Assembly (NCBI RefSeq): GCF_907164575.1
Contig: NZ_CAJQYY010000031.1
Span: 1 to 64,000 of the forward strand
DNA length: 64,000 nucleotides
Origin: Paraburkholderia gardini
GTDB taxonomy: Bacteria > Pseudomonadota > Gammaproteobacteria > Burkholderiales > Burkholderiaceae
Direction of reading: 5' to 3'
Shown: piece by piece, positions 26,854-35,389 of the stretch
Position numbering within the stretch: position 1 is the first letter of the stretch
Layout of the letters: every line of letters starts with the position of its first letter
Translations under genes and position numbers: made by a program
The notes under the pieces: model-generated
Database searches by the model: none
Told to the model about the DNA's origin: nothing
What the model saw: the letters and a program-made list of their open reading frames with translations, nothing else

Positions 26854-27186
26854 ATGTCCACGCAGCCGACCAGCGCGCAAATCGAAGTATCACGGGACGA
26901 TCCCGTGATCCAGGCGATATCGGTCCCATACAACACGCCCGTGTGCAACGGGCGTTACCGGCTCACCGTGCGTGCAAGAGCAGGTGGCCTCAAGGTCGTC
27001 GCCACCTGGCAGACCCTCGGTTGCGAAGCTTGCCACGCCGACCACGTCCGGTTCCGCGTCGATCGCCGTCACCATTTCGAAGAAGTGACCTTCGCGTTCG
27101 CCTCCGTGTCCCCTGACGTGCTCGCTGCGATCGTGACCCGGCTGATCGCACTGCCATGGGTGCTGGACGTGTACTTTTATCCGTGA
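26854..27186 (+). CDS. Unrecognised 110-residue Cys-containing protein
   Basis: A small soluble protein with a good GGAGG site eight bases before the ATG. It has no motif I recognise. Three cysteines stand out: NTPVCNG near residue 32 and TLGCEACHAD near residue 60, so a metal site or disulfide is possible. The C-terminal half alternates hydrophobic residues like a beta sheet (LPWVLDVYFYP at the end). It lies 23 bases after the aconitase remnant and may once have shared its transcript. Confidence 0.6.
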   Translation: MSTQPTSAQIEVSRDDPVIQAISVPYNTPVCNGRYRLTVRARAGGLKVVATWQTLGCEACHADHVRFRVDRRHHFEEVTFAFASVSPDVLAAIVTRLIALPWVLDVYFYP

Positions 27187-27267
27187 GCCGTGTGGACGGA
27201 TGTCATACGAAAGAATTGCAAACCCGCCAGTATTCTTTACCCGCGCCGCGCTGTCGCATCCGGAACG

Positions 27268-29181
27268 TCACGCCTCCGTCCCGGCACGTGCATGGCCGGC
27301 ATCGCCGCGCTCCTGCCTGCGTGCCTGCGCCCACATTTGCGCAGCCCGTGCACAGGCCGGCAGTAACTGCTGAAACGACGCAACGACGGGAATCTCGCGT
27401 CCGGGTAGCGCGACAGACGAATCCCTGCTCGCGGGTTCGTCTTCCGCCGTCATGCCCAGTATCACCCCACGGGAAACGCGCGCCTCGCTCAAGCGCTGCA
27501 GCAGGTTACGCAGATACGGCGGAAACTCGCCCGCGTCGAATGAAATCACGCAGATCATTGGGCGCGAAGCAAGCCGCGCCTCATCGAACCGCCCTGCGGC
27601 AAACCGTTCATGGTTCGCCTGCGACGCCTCGAAACCGTGTTTGTTCAGCAGTTGCACGGCGATCGCGACCAGCAGATCGTCGAGCTTGCCGCGGCCGCCG
27701 ATACATAACACGGGTCTGGGCTGCAACGGTTCGTTGTTCGATTCGGTTGTCGTCACATCGCCAGCCCCTACCAGTGCGGCGATGATCGTGTGCGTCGCCG
27801 ACCGGACCAGCCTGAGCTGAGCCGCCGGCACCACGCCGCGCCGGACGTCGGCGTGAGCGATCCGCAGGCCGGCCAGTACCACGTCGTCGTAATACGCCGC
27901 CAGCGAACACGTTTTCAACAGGACGTTCGCCTGCTGCAACGCCTCGACCGGATCGTTGGCCAGCAGCCTCTGATAGAGATTTTCGGCCGGTGTCAGGCCG
28001 GGGCGATCGCCGAACAGGACATCCAGGAATTCGAGCCGTTCGACATGGCGGCCCAGCGTCACCGCGCACAGCATCAGCGGCGTCGATAGCACCAGTCCCA
28101 CCGGCCCCCACAGCCAGCTCCAGAAAATCGCCGCGACGATCACGGCAAGTGGGGAGAGTCCATTGCCACGCCCATACAGCAGCGGCTCGATCAACTGACT
28201 CGATACGCCTTCGGTCACGGCAAAGAGACCTGCGGTGGCGAGCGCCATCCACCATCCTGGGCTGACCGCGGTGGCCATGACGACTGCCATGAGCGCCGCT
28301 ATCCAGGCGCCGACGTACGGCACGAATCGCAGTAGCGCCGTCACGACGCCGAACAGCAGCGAACCAGGCATTCCGATGACCGCAAGGCCGATCGCGACAA
28401 CAGCCCCGACACCGGCATTGATCGCCAGTTGCATCGCAAAGTAGCGGCTCAGGCGAGCGGCGGCTTCACTGATGGCCGTTGACGTTCGATGCAGGTCGCC
28501 CAGGCCGAATAGCCGGATCATCCGGTCGCGCAGGCGCTCGCGCTCCAGCAGGATGAAGATCGCGACCACCAGCACGATACCGGCTGTTTCCAGTGGGCTG
28601 ACCACCGGCGACAGATAGCGCTGTGCCAGTTCGACTGACGACGGCGTCGGTTCGTGCACTTCGACGGGTAGCGGCGCACCGCCGTCCGCGGAAACCGGAC
28701 TGTCTTTTCTGTGCAAGTCGCCAGGCGGCGGCGTAAAGCGCTTTAGTGCATTCGATGTCATCGCGAGCAGCGTATCCGCGCGACCGAGGGTATTTTCCTG
28801 TATGACATCGATCTTGCGCTCGATGGTCCACTGGTACTGCGGCAGATCTCCCGCCAGTTGGGCCACCTGCGCGCCGATCAACACGCCGACGGCCGACAGT
28901 GTGGAAAGTGCGAACAGCACCGCGACGGTCACCGACGGTAACTGACCCATGCGGAACCGCCTGAGCAGCCCAACGAGCGGCGCGACGATGAAGCTCAGCA
29001 GCACGGCCAGCGTAATCGGGATCAGCACGCCCCGCCCGACGTACAGGGCGGCGATCACGACCACGCCGCTGGCCAGCGAGTTCAGCGCGCGCAGGCTCTG
29101 TGCCACGGGCGCCAGTTCTTGCCGGCGTGGCGACTGATGCGGTGGCGAGCGGGGTTTCATGCTGGCAGGCGCCGAAATCAC
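27268..29181 (-). CDS. AI-2E family transporter with long C-terminal extension
   Basis: A 637-residue protein whose first about 370 residues are a PerM/AI-2E-type transporter: ALYVGRGVLIPITLAVLLSF, FGVVTALLRFVPYVGAWIA and the region around EPLLYGRGNGLSPLAVIVA are typical. Normal family members end near 350-380 residues. Here about 265 more follow. The last 130 (from RPVLCIGGRGKLDDLLVAIA) have a Rossmann-like pattern resembling B12-binding or receiver folds, without the B12 His motif. The frame starts at a GTG overlapping the previous stop with AAGG upstream; the ATG at 29160 is an alternative. Substrate unknown. Confidence 0.85.
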   Translation of the reverse strand: MISAPASMKPRSPPHQSPRRQELAPVAQSLRALNSLASGVVVIAALYVGRGVLIPITLAVLLSFIVAPLVGLLRRFRMGQLPSVTVAVLFALSTLSAVGVLIGAQVAQLAGDLPQYQWTIERKIDVIQENTLGRADTLLAMTSNALKRFTPPPGDLHRKDSPVSADGGAPLPVEVHEPTPSSVELAQRYLSPVVSPLETAGIVLVVAIFILLERERLRDRMIRLFGLGDLHRTSTAISEAAARLSRYFAMQLAINAGVGAVVAIGLAVIGMPGSLLFGVVTALLRFVPYVGAWIAALMAVVMATAVSPGWWMALATAGLFAVTEGVSSQLIEPLLYGRGNGLSPLAVIVAAIFWSWLWGPVGLVLSTPLMLCAVTLGRHVERLEFLDVLFGDRPGLTPAENLYQRLLANDPVEALQQANVLLKTCSLAAYYDDVVLAGLRIAHADVRRGVVPAAQLRLVRSATHTIIAALVGAGDVTTTESNNEPLQPRPVLCIGGRGKLDDLLVAIAVQLLNKHGFEASQANHERFAAGRFDEARLASRPMICVISFDAGEFPPYLRNLLQRLSEARVSRGVILGMTAEDEPASRDSSVALPGREIPVVASFQQLLPACARAAQMWAQARRQERGDAGHARAGTEA

Positions 29182-29687
29182 GCGAATACCTTGTCCAGCG
29201 CAATCGGCAGGTTGTGATTCATCACGCGGCGCAGGTCATGATTGAATTGCCTCCCTTCCCGCAACGCCATACTGATGCCCCACACCAGTCCGCCGGCGAT
29301 CTGACTCGCCGCGGCTTCCGGATTCGCAATCCGGCCGGCCGCGACGGCGCTAACGATGCGCGTGACGCACACCCCGGTGAACACGGCCGAATGCGTATCC
29401 ATTGAATACTGCTGTTGCCTGTCTTCAGGACTGTCTGTTGCGTGCCCGTCGAGCCGCTCGATGCCGGCCCGATCCAGCAGCGGGTCGATCGTTATCGCAT
29501 CACATCTTTCGGCGCCGCAAGCCAGTTGCACACCTTCGCGCGGGATCCCGGCATGAGCCGCACGGTCAAACGTTTCGCCGCCGTATTCGCACGCCAGGTT
29601 GATCTCGAAGGTTACGGTCACGCGCAGCACATCCGGACCGGCAACGTCCAGTAGAGCCGGGGCGTCGCGCGTGTTCAGCGGGTTCAT
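29178..29687 (-). pseudogene. Chimeric frame with a xanthine-dehydrogenase large-subunit fragment
   Basis: A 169-codon frame with a good AAGGA site before the ATG at 29687. Codons about 94-160 match the C-terminal part of xanthine-dehydrogenase-type molybdenum subunits (SMDTHSAVF, then TRIVSAVAAGRIANP, SQIAGGLVWGISMAL, VMNHNL), but the family's link between the first two pieces and the end after MNHNL are missing. Codons 1-93 match nothing I know. It looks like a deletion fusion. It could be expressed because its start is intact, but the molybdenum-enzyme part cannot be functional. Confidence 0.6.
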
Positions 29688-30422
29688 CTGGCGTTCCTTG
29701 ATTTGTCGCGGGTGGAGCGGATATCGAATTGCTGCGCATCCCGCGTGCCTGGCAAGGACCCGCCGGATTCCGCCTGCTGGCTGTGATATTTCGAGCCGGT
29801 GATCAGCGTTGCAATGACGGGCAGAACGCTCTCCCGGTGCATGCCGCGGGACAGCGCGGCACGAGGCGCGCACGACGAACGGCCTGCGGGGCGGATGGAA
29901 TATCTACGTGCCACGCGGCAATTCTTGCAAGGAAACGCGTCGCGCCAATGCTGTTGTGCACGTTGCGCGTCTATATCCGACCGGTATCAACGCATGCCCA
30001 TCGCGGAAGGCGCCGCGATATGGGAATCGGCCAGCGCGCCGAAGCCCGGTACGAGCGCCGCAGCCCCACCCCGGCGTCGAGCGAGCCAGCCGTTGTAACC
30101 GGAACCGATCCAGCGGTAAGCGGATCGTCAGTTCCGCAGAAAAATGCCGGCTATGAAGGGTGTGTCCGCATGAATGAGATCGACCTGAACCAACCCTTTA
30201 GTTTTGGACCGCCAGCACACCATCGCTTCGGGAGAACGGACACCGAACAGCAAGTGCCCTGCGTCGAACACAAAGTGCGGCACCGTTCCGGTCAGACAGG
30301 TTCATGGACCCGTGTGCGAGACGTTTCTCCGTCGGCATGGCCGCGCCGAAGCTCGCCTCGATGCTGTGACGGGCGCGCAGGTGAGCGACCGGCTCCGGTT
30401 GTTTCCGTGGCGTCGCGTCACC
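29688..30422. other. Gap of about 730 bases with no recognisable gene
   Basis: Frames in this stretch are arginine- or serine-rich and overlap each other without conserved motifs. A plus-strand frame starting at 30170 (MNEIDLNQPFSFGPP) begins plausibly but soon runs antisense to the LysR gene. It probably contains decayed sequence too far gone to name. Confidence 0.5.
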
Positions 30423-31352
30423 TCAGCGGTCCTGATTCGCGATCCTGGCTGGCAATTCGGGACAACCCGATTCCATCGCCATCTCGACGAACACACGCAT
30501 CGCCTCCGTCACATAGCGCTGCTGATGACGCAGCATCAGGAAATCCCGCGACGGCAGAGGCCAACGGAGTTCTGTCAGCGTCCCGGCACTGAGTGAGGAA
30601 GCCGCGACCAGACGGGACATCACGGTCGCGCCAGCACCGGCCTCGACCGCGGCGCGTACTGCTTCGTTCGACGGAAGCTCCAGCGCGATCTCGAACCCGG
30701 ATGGATCGCCCCCCAGGCTTCGCACCATCTTCCCGAAAATGCCGCGCGTGCCGGATCCCGGTTCACGCAGCACCCAGGGACTATCACGCAAGTCAATACT
30801 ATCGGTGGCCGTCGAATCGCGGCCGGCCCAGGGATGGCTGGGGGCGACCACCAGCACCAGTTCATCCTGGGCAACCGCGTGCACGTCGAGACCGTGGGCG
30901 TCCACCTGGTCTTCCACGAAACCGAGATCGACGGCGCCTTCGGCAACCTGCCGCACGACCTGTCCGGTATTCGTGATCGAGAGCTTGAGCGAAACACCGG
31001 GACAGGCCGCACGGAAGCGCTGCATCACCTTCGGTATCCAGTAGTTCGCAACCGTCTGACTCGCCGCAAGCGACAATGCACCGCGCCGCAATCCGGCCAG
31101 ATCGGCCAGCATGTTTCCAGCAGACGACGCACGGGCGAGCACCGCGCGCGCTTCGCCGAGAAACTGCTGGCCGGCGTCAGTCAGCACAATATTCCGGCGA
31201 ATCCGGTGGAACAGCTTGATGTCGTACTGGGTTTCGAGAGCGGCGATTGAACTGCTCACCGCCGATTGCGATAGCGCCAGCACGTTGGCTGCACGCGTCA
31301 CATGCTGCTGCTCCGCAACCACAACAAAGACACGAAGTTGATCGAGCGTCAT
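30423..31352 (-). CDS. LysR-family transcriptional regulator
   Basis: A 309-residue LysR regulator. The helix-turn-helix is near the N terminus (LDQLRVFVVVAEQQHVTRAA then LSQSAVSSSIAALE) and the periplasmic-binding-like effector domain follows (LAASQTVANYWIPKVMQRF). The pattern is that of the CysB/CbbR-like regulators often found with YeiH. The ATG at 31352 is preferred over a GTG three codons earlier. It follows the YeiH gene by 24 bases on the same strand and may be co-transcribed with it. Confidence 0.9.
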   Translation of the reverse strand: MTLDQLRVFVVVAEQQHVTRAANVLALSQSAVSSSIAALETQYDIKLFHRIRRNIVLTDAGQQFLGEARAVLARASSAGNMLADLAGLRRGALSLAASQTVANYWIPKVMQRFRAACPGVSLKLSITNTGQVVRQVAEGAVDLGFVEDQVDAHGLDVHAVAQDELVLVVAPSHPWAGRDSTATDSIDLRDSPWVLREPGSGTRGIFGKMVRSLGGDPSGFEIALELPSNEAVRAAVEAGAGATVMSRLVAASSLSAGTLTELRWPLPSRDFLMLRHQQRYVTEAMRVFVEMAMESGCPELPARIANQDR

Positions 31353-31376
31353 GGCTTTCACCGCACCTCAAACTTT

Positions 31377-32468
31377 TTACGCGATGCCCAGCACGCGGAT
31401 CAGCACGAGGCTGATGAGCGCGAGCGCGACGATCGACAGCACCACCGCGAGTGTCACACGGGGGCCGGCTTTGGCGACCATTCGCACATCGACGCCCAGG
31501 CCGAGTGCCGCCATCGAAATGATCGTCAATATGTTCGCCGTGCTGTTGATGGGCGGTAACGCGGCCGTCGGAACGAGGTTGGCCGAACGAAGGGCAACCA
31601 GTACCAGAAAGCCAATAATGAACCAGGGCACGACTTTGTGCCAGGCGATGCGCGACTCCTTCGACGCACCGGGCAATGCGGCAGCATCCGCACCACGACG
31701 CGCACCGATTGACAGGACGAGGATCACGGGACCGAGCATCAGCACACGGACCAGTTTGACCAGCGTTCCGATATGGGCGCTGAGCGCCGAAACAGGGACC
31801 GTTGCAGCAAGCACCTGCGGCACCGCGTAGACCGTCAGTCCGGCCAGTACCCCGTATTGCAGGTTGCCGAGGTGCAGCACCGGAATCAGCAGCGGCAGTC
31901 CGAGCACGACGATGACGCCCAGCACCGCGGTAAAGGCAATCGACGCGGCCACGTCATCGCTATGCGCCCGGATCACGGGAGCCACGGCGGCGATCGCCGA
32001 GTTGCCGCAGATCGAGTTGCCGCATGCGACCAGCAAGGCGATCCGGTGATGCAAGCCAAGAAGGCGCCCGGTGCCGTAGCTGACCACGATGGCCACCCCG
32101 ACGACGGCCACGATACCTGCCAGCAGTCCTGCCCCGGCCGCGTTAAGGGTCTGGGTGCTGAGCGAGGCGCCCAGCAGCACCACGGCGATTTCCAGCAAGG
32201 TTTTAGCGCTGAAATTGATCCCGGCGTGCCAGTGAGACGCAGGCTCCCAGACACTTCGCACAGCCGTGCCGATGAGAATGGCGAGGACCAGTGCTTCCAG
32301 CCAGACGCGCCCGAACAGGTGTTGCTCAGCCAGTTGCAACCCGAAAGCGGCCAGCGTGACGGCAATGCACAGGGCAACGCCTGGCGTATGGGCTCGCACC
32401 CAGCTCAGGATGCTGAACTCGACCGGGCGCCTTTCGGTTAAAACAGGGGACTCTAGCGGGGTTGACAT
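31377..32468 (-). CDS. YeiH/UPF0324 family putative exporter
   Basis: A 363-residue membrane protein with about ten hydrophobic segments. Family marks include GINFSAKTLLEIAVVLLGAS, ACGNSICGNSAIAAVAPVI and a C-terminal IISMAALGLGVDVR. YeiH-type proteins are annotated as sulfate or sulfonate-related exporters and are usually paired with a LysR regulator, as here. The substrate has not been shown by sequence. The promoter side carries a striking palindrome at 32524-32548. Confidence 0.88.
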   Translation of the reverse strand: MSTPLESPVLTERRPVEFSILSWVRAHTPGVALCIAVTLAAFGLQLAEQHLFGRVWLEALVLAILIGTAVRSVWEPASHWHAGINFSAKTLLEIAVVLLGASLSTQTLNAAGAGLLAGIVAVVGVAIVVSYGTGRLLGLHHRIALLVACGNSICGNSAIAAVAPVIRAHSDDVAASIAFTAVLGVIVVLGLPLLIPVLHLGNLQYGVLAGLTVYAVPQVLAATVPVSALSAHIGTLVKLVRVLMLGPVILVLSIGARRGADAAALPGASKESRIAWHKVVPWFIIGFLVLVALRSANLVPTAALPPINSTANILTIISMAALGLGVDVRMVAKAGPRVTLAVVLSIVALALISLVLIRVLGIA

Positions 32469-32523
32469 CGCGCTCTCGATATTTCAGTGCTCAGGGAGAT
32501 GAGCAAGTATCGCGATGACGGGC

Positions 32524-32573
32524 TCTATATTCCAACGCGGAATATAGAACGTATTGATCGGTTATATAGAACG
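32524..32573. promoter_or_regulatory. Palindromic operator candidate upstream of yeiH
   Basis: TCTATATTCC (32524-32533) and GGAATATAGA (32539-32548) are a perfect 10-bp inverted repeat around AACGC. The half-site ATATAGAACG at 32542-32551 recurs at 32564-32573, exactly 22 bases (two helical turns) further on. This arrangement, 55-105 bases before the YeiH start, is typical of a LysR-type regulatory region. The neighbouring LysR is the obvious candidate ligand. Confidence 0.6.
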
Positions 32574-32597
32574 ATGCTCGAGATGACGGTCGGACGC

Positions 32598-33030
32598 TCA
32601 CACCGCCTGGCGGATCACGCGGAGCAGTGCGCCCACAGGCAGCGCTTCCGCAGACGGGAACTGCATCACGCTTTACGGCGCCGCGTGTATCGCCTTGCGC
32701 TTCGCAAGCCCGCCGACGCCATGCTTGCCGCCGTAATGAAATCGTTGACCCGATACTCCGGTTGCGCATCGAAACCGCCGATGCGGCCGAGTCTGGCGAG
32801 ATCTTCCGCGAAGCCGGCCGTCTCGTTGAACTGCGGCGCAATGAATGACAACCCTCGCAACTGGGAAGCCTTCACGGCTTTCGCGCGCACGCGCGAGTGG
32901 GCTGTCCGCCGGCAGGGCAACCAGCAGGCGTTCGCGCTGCACGACTTTGGCTGTGACCCCGTCGGGCTGGCTTCTTCGTCGATTGCGAGAGTATCGGACC
33001 GGGAAGTGACGACGCACCCAGGCAGTACGA
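32598..33030 (-). pseudogene. LysR-family regulator remnant
   Basis: Pieces of a LysR effector domain appear in different frames. One frame gives RERLLVALPADSPLARARE. After a shift near 32890 another gives LSFIAPQFNETAGFAEDLAR and YRVNDFITAASMASAGL, as in LysR proteins (PFIAPQF, VNDFVTAIGMVAAG). The final ALLRVIRQAV ends at 32598. The DNA-binding domain is missing. It lies between yeiH and the chemotaxis receptor. Confidence 0.6.
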
Positions 33031-33051
33031 GAAATAACGCCAGCGCCCTCG

Positions 33052-34671
33052 TCAGCCAGCCGCCTCCAGCCGGAATACGGCAACCTGCCGCCCAAGCTCC
33101 CGTGAGTGTTGATCGAGCGCCTGTGCGGCCGCGCTCGCCTGCTCGACGAGCGCGGCATTTTGCTGCGTAACCGAATCCATGAGACCAAGCGCCGCGTCGA
33201 CCTGCTCAAAGCCCGTGCGCTGCTCGTCAGCTGCATCGACGATCCCGTTCATGATCGCCGCGAAACGCTCCGAGGCCTGAAGCACGTCATGCATCGCGTG
33301 CCCGGCGTCGACGACCAGCGCGGTGCCATCGGCCGCCGCGCTGACCGAATCCGCGATCAGCTGGCCGATTTCCTTCGCAGCCGTCGATGCATGCTGCGCA
33401 AGCTCGCGTACCTCGGCGGCGACAACCGCGAAACCCCGTCCCTGGGCGCCGGCACGCGCCGCCTCGACCGCCGCATTGAGCGCCAGAATGTTGGTCTTGA
33501 ACGCTATGCCCTCGATGATGCCGGTGATATCGGCGATCCTGCGCGAACCCGTATCGACGCGGGTCATCGTGCCGCGCATCCGGTCAATTACTTCGTTGCC
33601 GTTCTGTGCGGCGAGCGATGCTTCCCCGGCGAGCGTTCGGGCCTGCTGCGCATGCTCGACGTTCTGCCTGACGGTTGCGGTCAGCTCGCTCATGCTGGCC
33701 GCGGTCTCTTCCAGCGAGGCAGCCTGCTCTTCGGTGCGTGACGACAAATCGAGCGTTCCAGCCGCAATCTCGTGAGTCGCCACACCGATCGACTGGCAAC
33801 TGCCGCGCACCGCGTCCACCGTCTGCGCAAGCTGCGCCTGCATCGCACGAAGGCCCTGCAGCAGCATCCCCATCTCGTCCCCGCGATGGCTTGCGATATG
33901 CCGGCTCAAATCTCCCGTGGCGATCGCATCGAAATGCGCGAGTGCATCCTTTAACGGTGTCATGATCGCGCGGCGCAATGAGACCCAGCTCCATACCGCG
34001 GCCAGTACGCCAGACACGATCATCGCCACCGAGGCCACGAAGAATGCCCTGAAATACCGTTGGGCATCTTCGTAACTGCGCTTCGCATTCGCATACAGCG
34101 TGCGCTTCAACTGTTCGTTCGCGGCGCTCATGTCGTTGAAGAGCGGACTGAGCTGTGAGGTGCCGATGCGCTCGGCCGTCGCACGGTCATGCGCCTTGAG
34201 TGCGTCGATAAATGCGCTCATCGCCTGGCGCATCGCGTTGCGGCGCCCGCTCGCCGCGTCGATGAACGTCTCCTCGCCCGCTTCGTGCGGCTCGTCGACG
34301 AAGCGACGCCATGCGTCGTCGGACTGCCGGAAAAACTCGCTCGCGTGCTGGATCTGATTCTGGGCACGCACATCGTCGAGCTGCACCATCGCCCCACCGA
34401 GCACGAGCCGTGTGCGCGCGATCAGCAGTTCCGCGTCTCCGATATGAATGGCGGCAGTCAGCTTGTTTTCGTAAGTATCGCGAGTCGCACGGTTCGCGCG
34501 GTAACCGCCGGCGAGTCCGATCGCACCGATCGCAAGCATCAGCACGGCCAGCACGCCGACCGTGAGCGCGATACGCGCCTGGAGCGACAGCGACCTGCCG
34601 CGCCCGGCTGCGCGCATCGGGACGACATCGTCACGGGGCGAAACTGCATCGGCTATCAGGGTTTGCGTCAT
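33052..34671 (-). CDS. Methyl-accepting chemotaxis protein
   Basis: A 539-residue receptor. The first membrane segment is near residues 30-55 (IALTVGVLAVLMLAIGAIGL), followed by a periplasmic four-helix domain of about 150 residues, a second segment near 215-235, a HAMP domain (LKDALAHFDAIATGDLSRHI) and a signalling domain with the hairpin tip IEGIAFKTNILALNAAVEAA, a Tar/Tsr-like sequence. Glu/Gln/Ala methylation sites are present (SSRTEEQAASLEETAASM). There is no C-terminal CheR-binding pentapeptide. It lies 79 bases from leuD-like genes of the catabolic island, so it may sense an aromatic compound, but that is inference. Confidence 0.93.
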   Translation of the reverse strand: MTQTLIADAVSPRDDVVPMRAAGRGRSLSLQARIALTVGVLAVLMLAIGAIGLAGGYRANRATRDTYENKLTAAIHIGDAELLIARTRLVLGGAMVQLDDVRAQNQIQHASEFFRQSDDAWRRFVDEPHEAGEETFIDAASGRRNAMRQAMSAFIDALKAHDRATAERIGTSQLSPLFNDMSAANEQLKRTLYANAKRSYEDAQRYFRAFFVASVAMIVSGVLAAVWSWVSLRRAIMTPLKDALAHFDAIATGDLSRHIASHRGDEMGMLLQGLRAMQAQLAQTVDAVRGSCQSIGVATHEIAAGTLDLSSRTEEQAASLEETAASMSELTATVRQNVEHAQQARTLAGEASLAAQNGNEVIDRMRGTMTRVDTGSRRIADITGIIEGIAFKTNILALNAAVEAARAGAQGRGFAVVAAEVRELAQHASTAAKEIGQLIADSVSAAADGTALVVDAGHAMHDVLQASERFAAIMNGIVDAADEQRTGFEQVDAALGLMDSVTQQNAALVEQASAAAQALDQHSRELGRQVAVFRLEAAG

Positions 34672-34750
34672 GGGAGTGAGCCTGTCGTTCGTGTTCTTTC
34701 GTGATCTGACTGATGTCGTGAGGGTCATCCCGACTGTGTTGCGCAACGGT

Positions 34751-35389
34751 TCATCGCAGCCAGGGCGAGCGTTGCAGATGGGTGGCCTCGAACTCGCGAA
34801 TCCAGTCGGCGAACACAAGCGTCGCACCGGTTTCGTCGAGTCCTTCGAGCAGCAGCGTTTTCAGCGCGGGCGCAATGTCGAACGACAGCGCGTCGCCGGC
34901 CGGCGTGGTCACGGTCTGCGACGCGAGGTCGACGTGCAGCCGGAAACCGGGTGTCGCCTCGACGTCGCGCAACAGTCGTTCAATCCGCGCTGCGTCGAGC
35001 ACGACGGGCAGCAGGCCGTTCTTGCAGCAGTTGTTGAAGAAGATATCGGCGAAGCTTTCCGCAACCAGCACGCGAAAGCCGTATTGATGAAGCGCCCACG
35101 GCGCGTGCTCGCGCGAACTGCCGCAGCCGAAGTTGCGCCGTGTCAGCAACACCGACGCCTCCGCGTATCGTGGCAGATTCAGTACAAAATCCGCCTCGGG
35201 CTGACGTGTTCCGGCCGGCTTGCCGTAGTAGCCCGGGTCACGATAGCGCCACGCGTCGAACAGGTGGGGACCGAAACCGGTGCGCGCAATCGACTTCATG
35301 AACTGCCTGGGGATGATCGCGTCGGTGTCGACGTTCTCACGATCGAGTGGCGCAACGAGCCCTTCGTGGCTGACGAACGGTTCCATCAT
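34751..35389 (-). CDS. LeuD-type hydratase small subunit (isopropylmalate/maleate/citraconate family)
   Basis: A 212-residue swivel-domain protein with LDRENVDTDAIIPRQFMKS at the N terminus and FGCGSSREHAPWAL, the substrate-contact motif of the family. Its ATG overlaps the stop of the large subunit by four bases (ATGATGG). The family includes isopropylmalate isomerase but also maleate and citraconate hydratases. There is no leuB or leuA nearby and the context is aromatic catabolism, so a hydratase acting late in ring degradation is at least as likely as leucine synthesis. Confidence 0.85.
   Translation of the reverse strand: MMEPFVSHEGLVAPLDRENVDTDAIIPRQFMKSIARTGFGPHLFDAWRYRDPGYYGKPAGTRQPEADFVLNLPRYAEASVLLTRRNFGCGSSREHAPWALHQYGFRVLVAESFADIFFNNCCKNGLLPVVLDAARIERLLRDVEATPGFRLHVDLASQTVTTPAGDALSFDIAPALKTLLLEGLDETGATLVFADWIREFEATHLQRSPWLR

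Noticed and set aside
29729..30592. A 287-codon plus-strand frame
   Set aside because: Arg/Ser-rich, no conserved motif, and its end runs antisense to the LysR gene.
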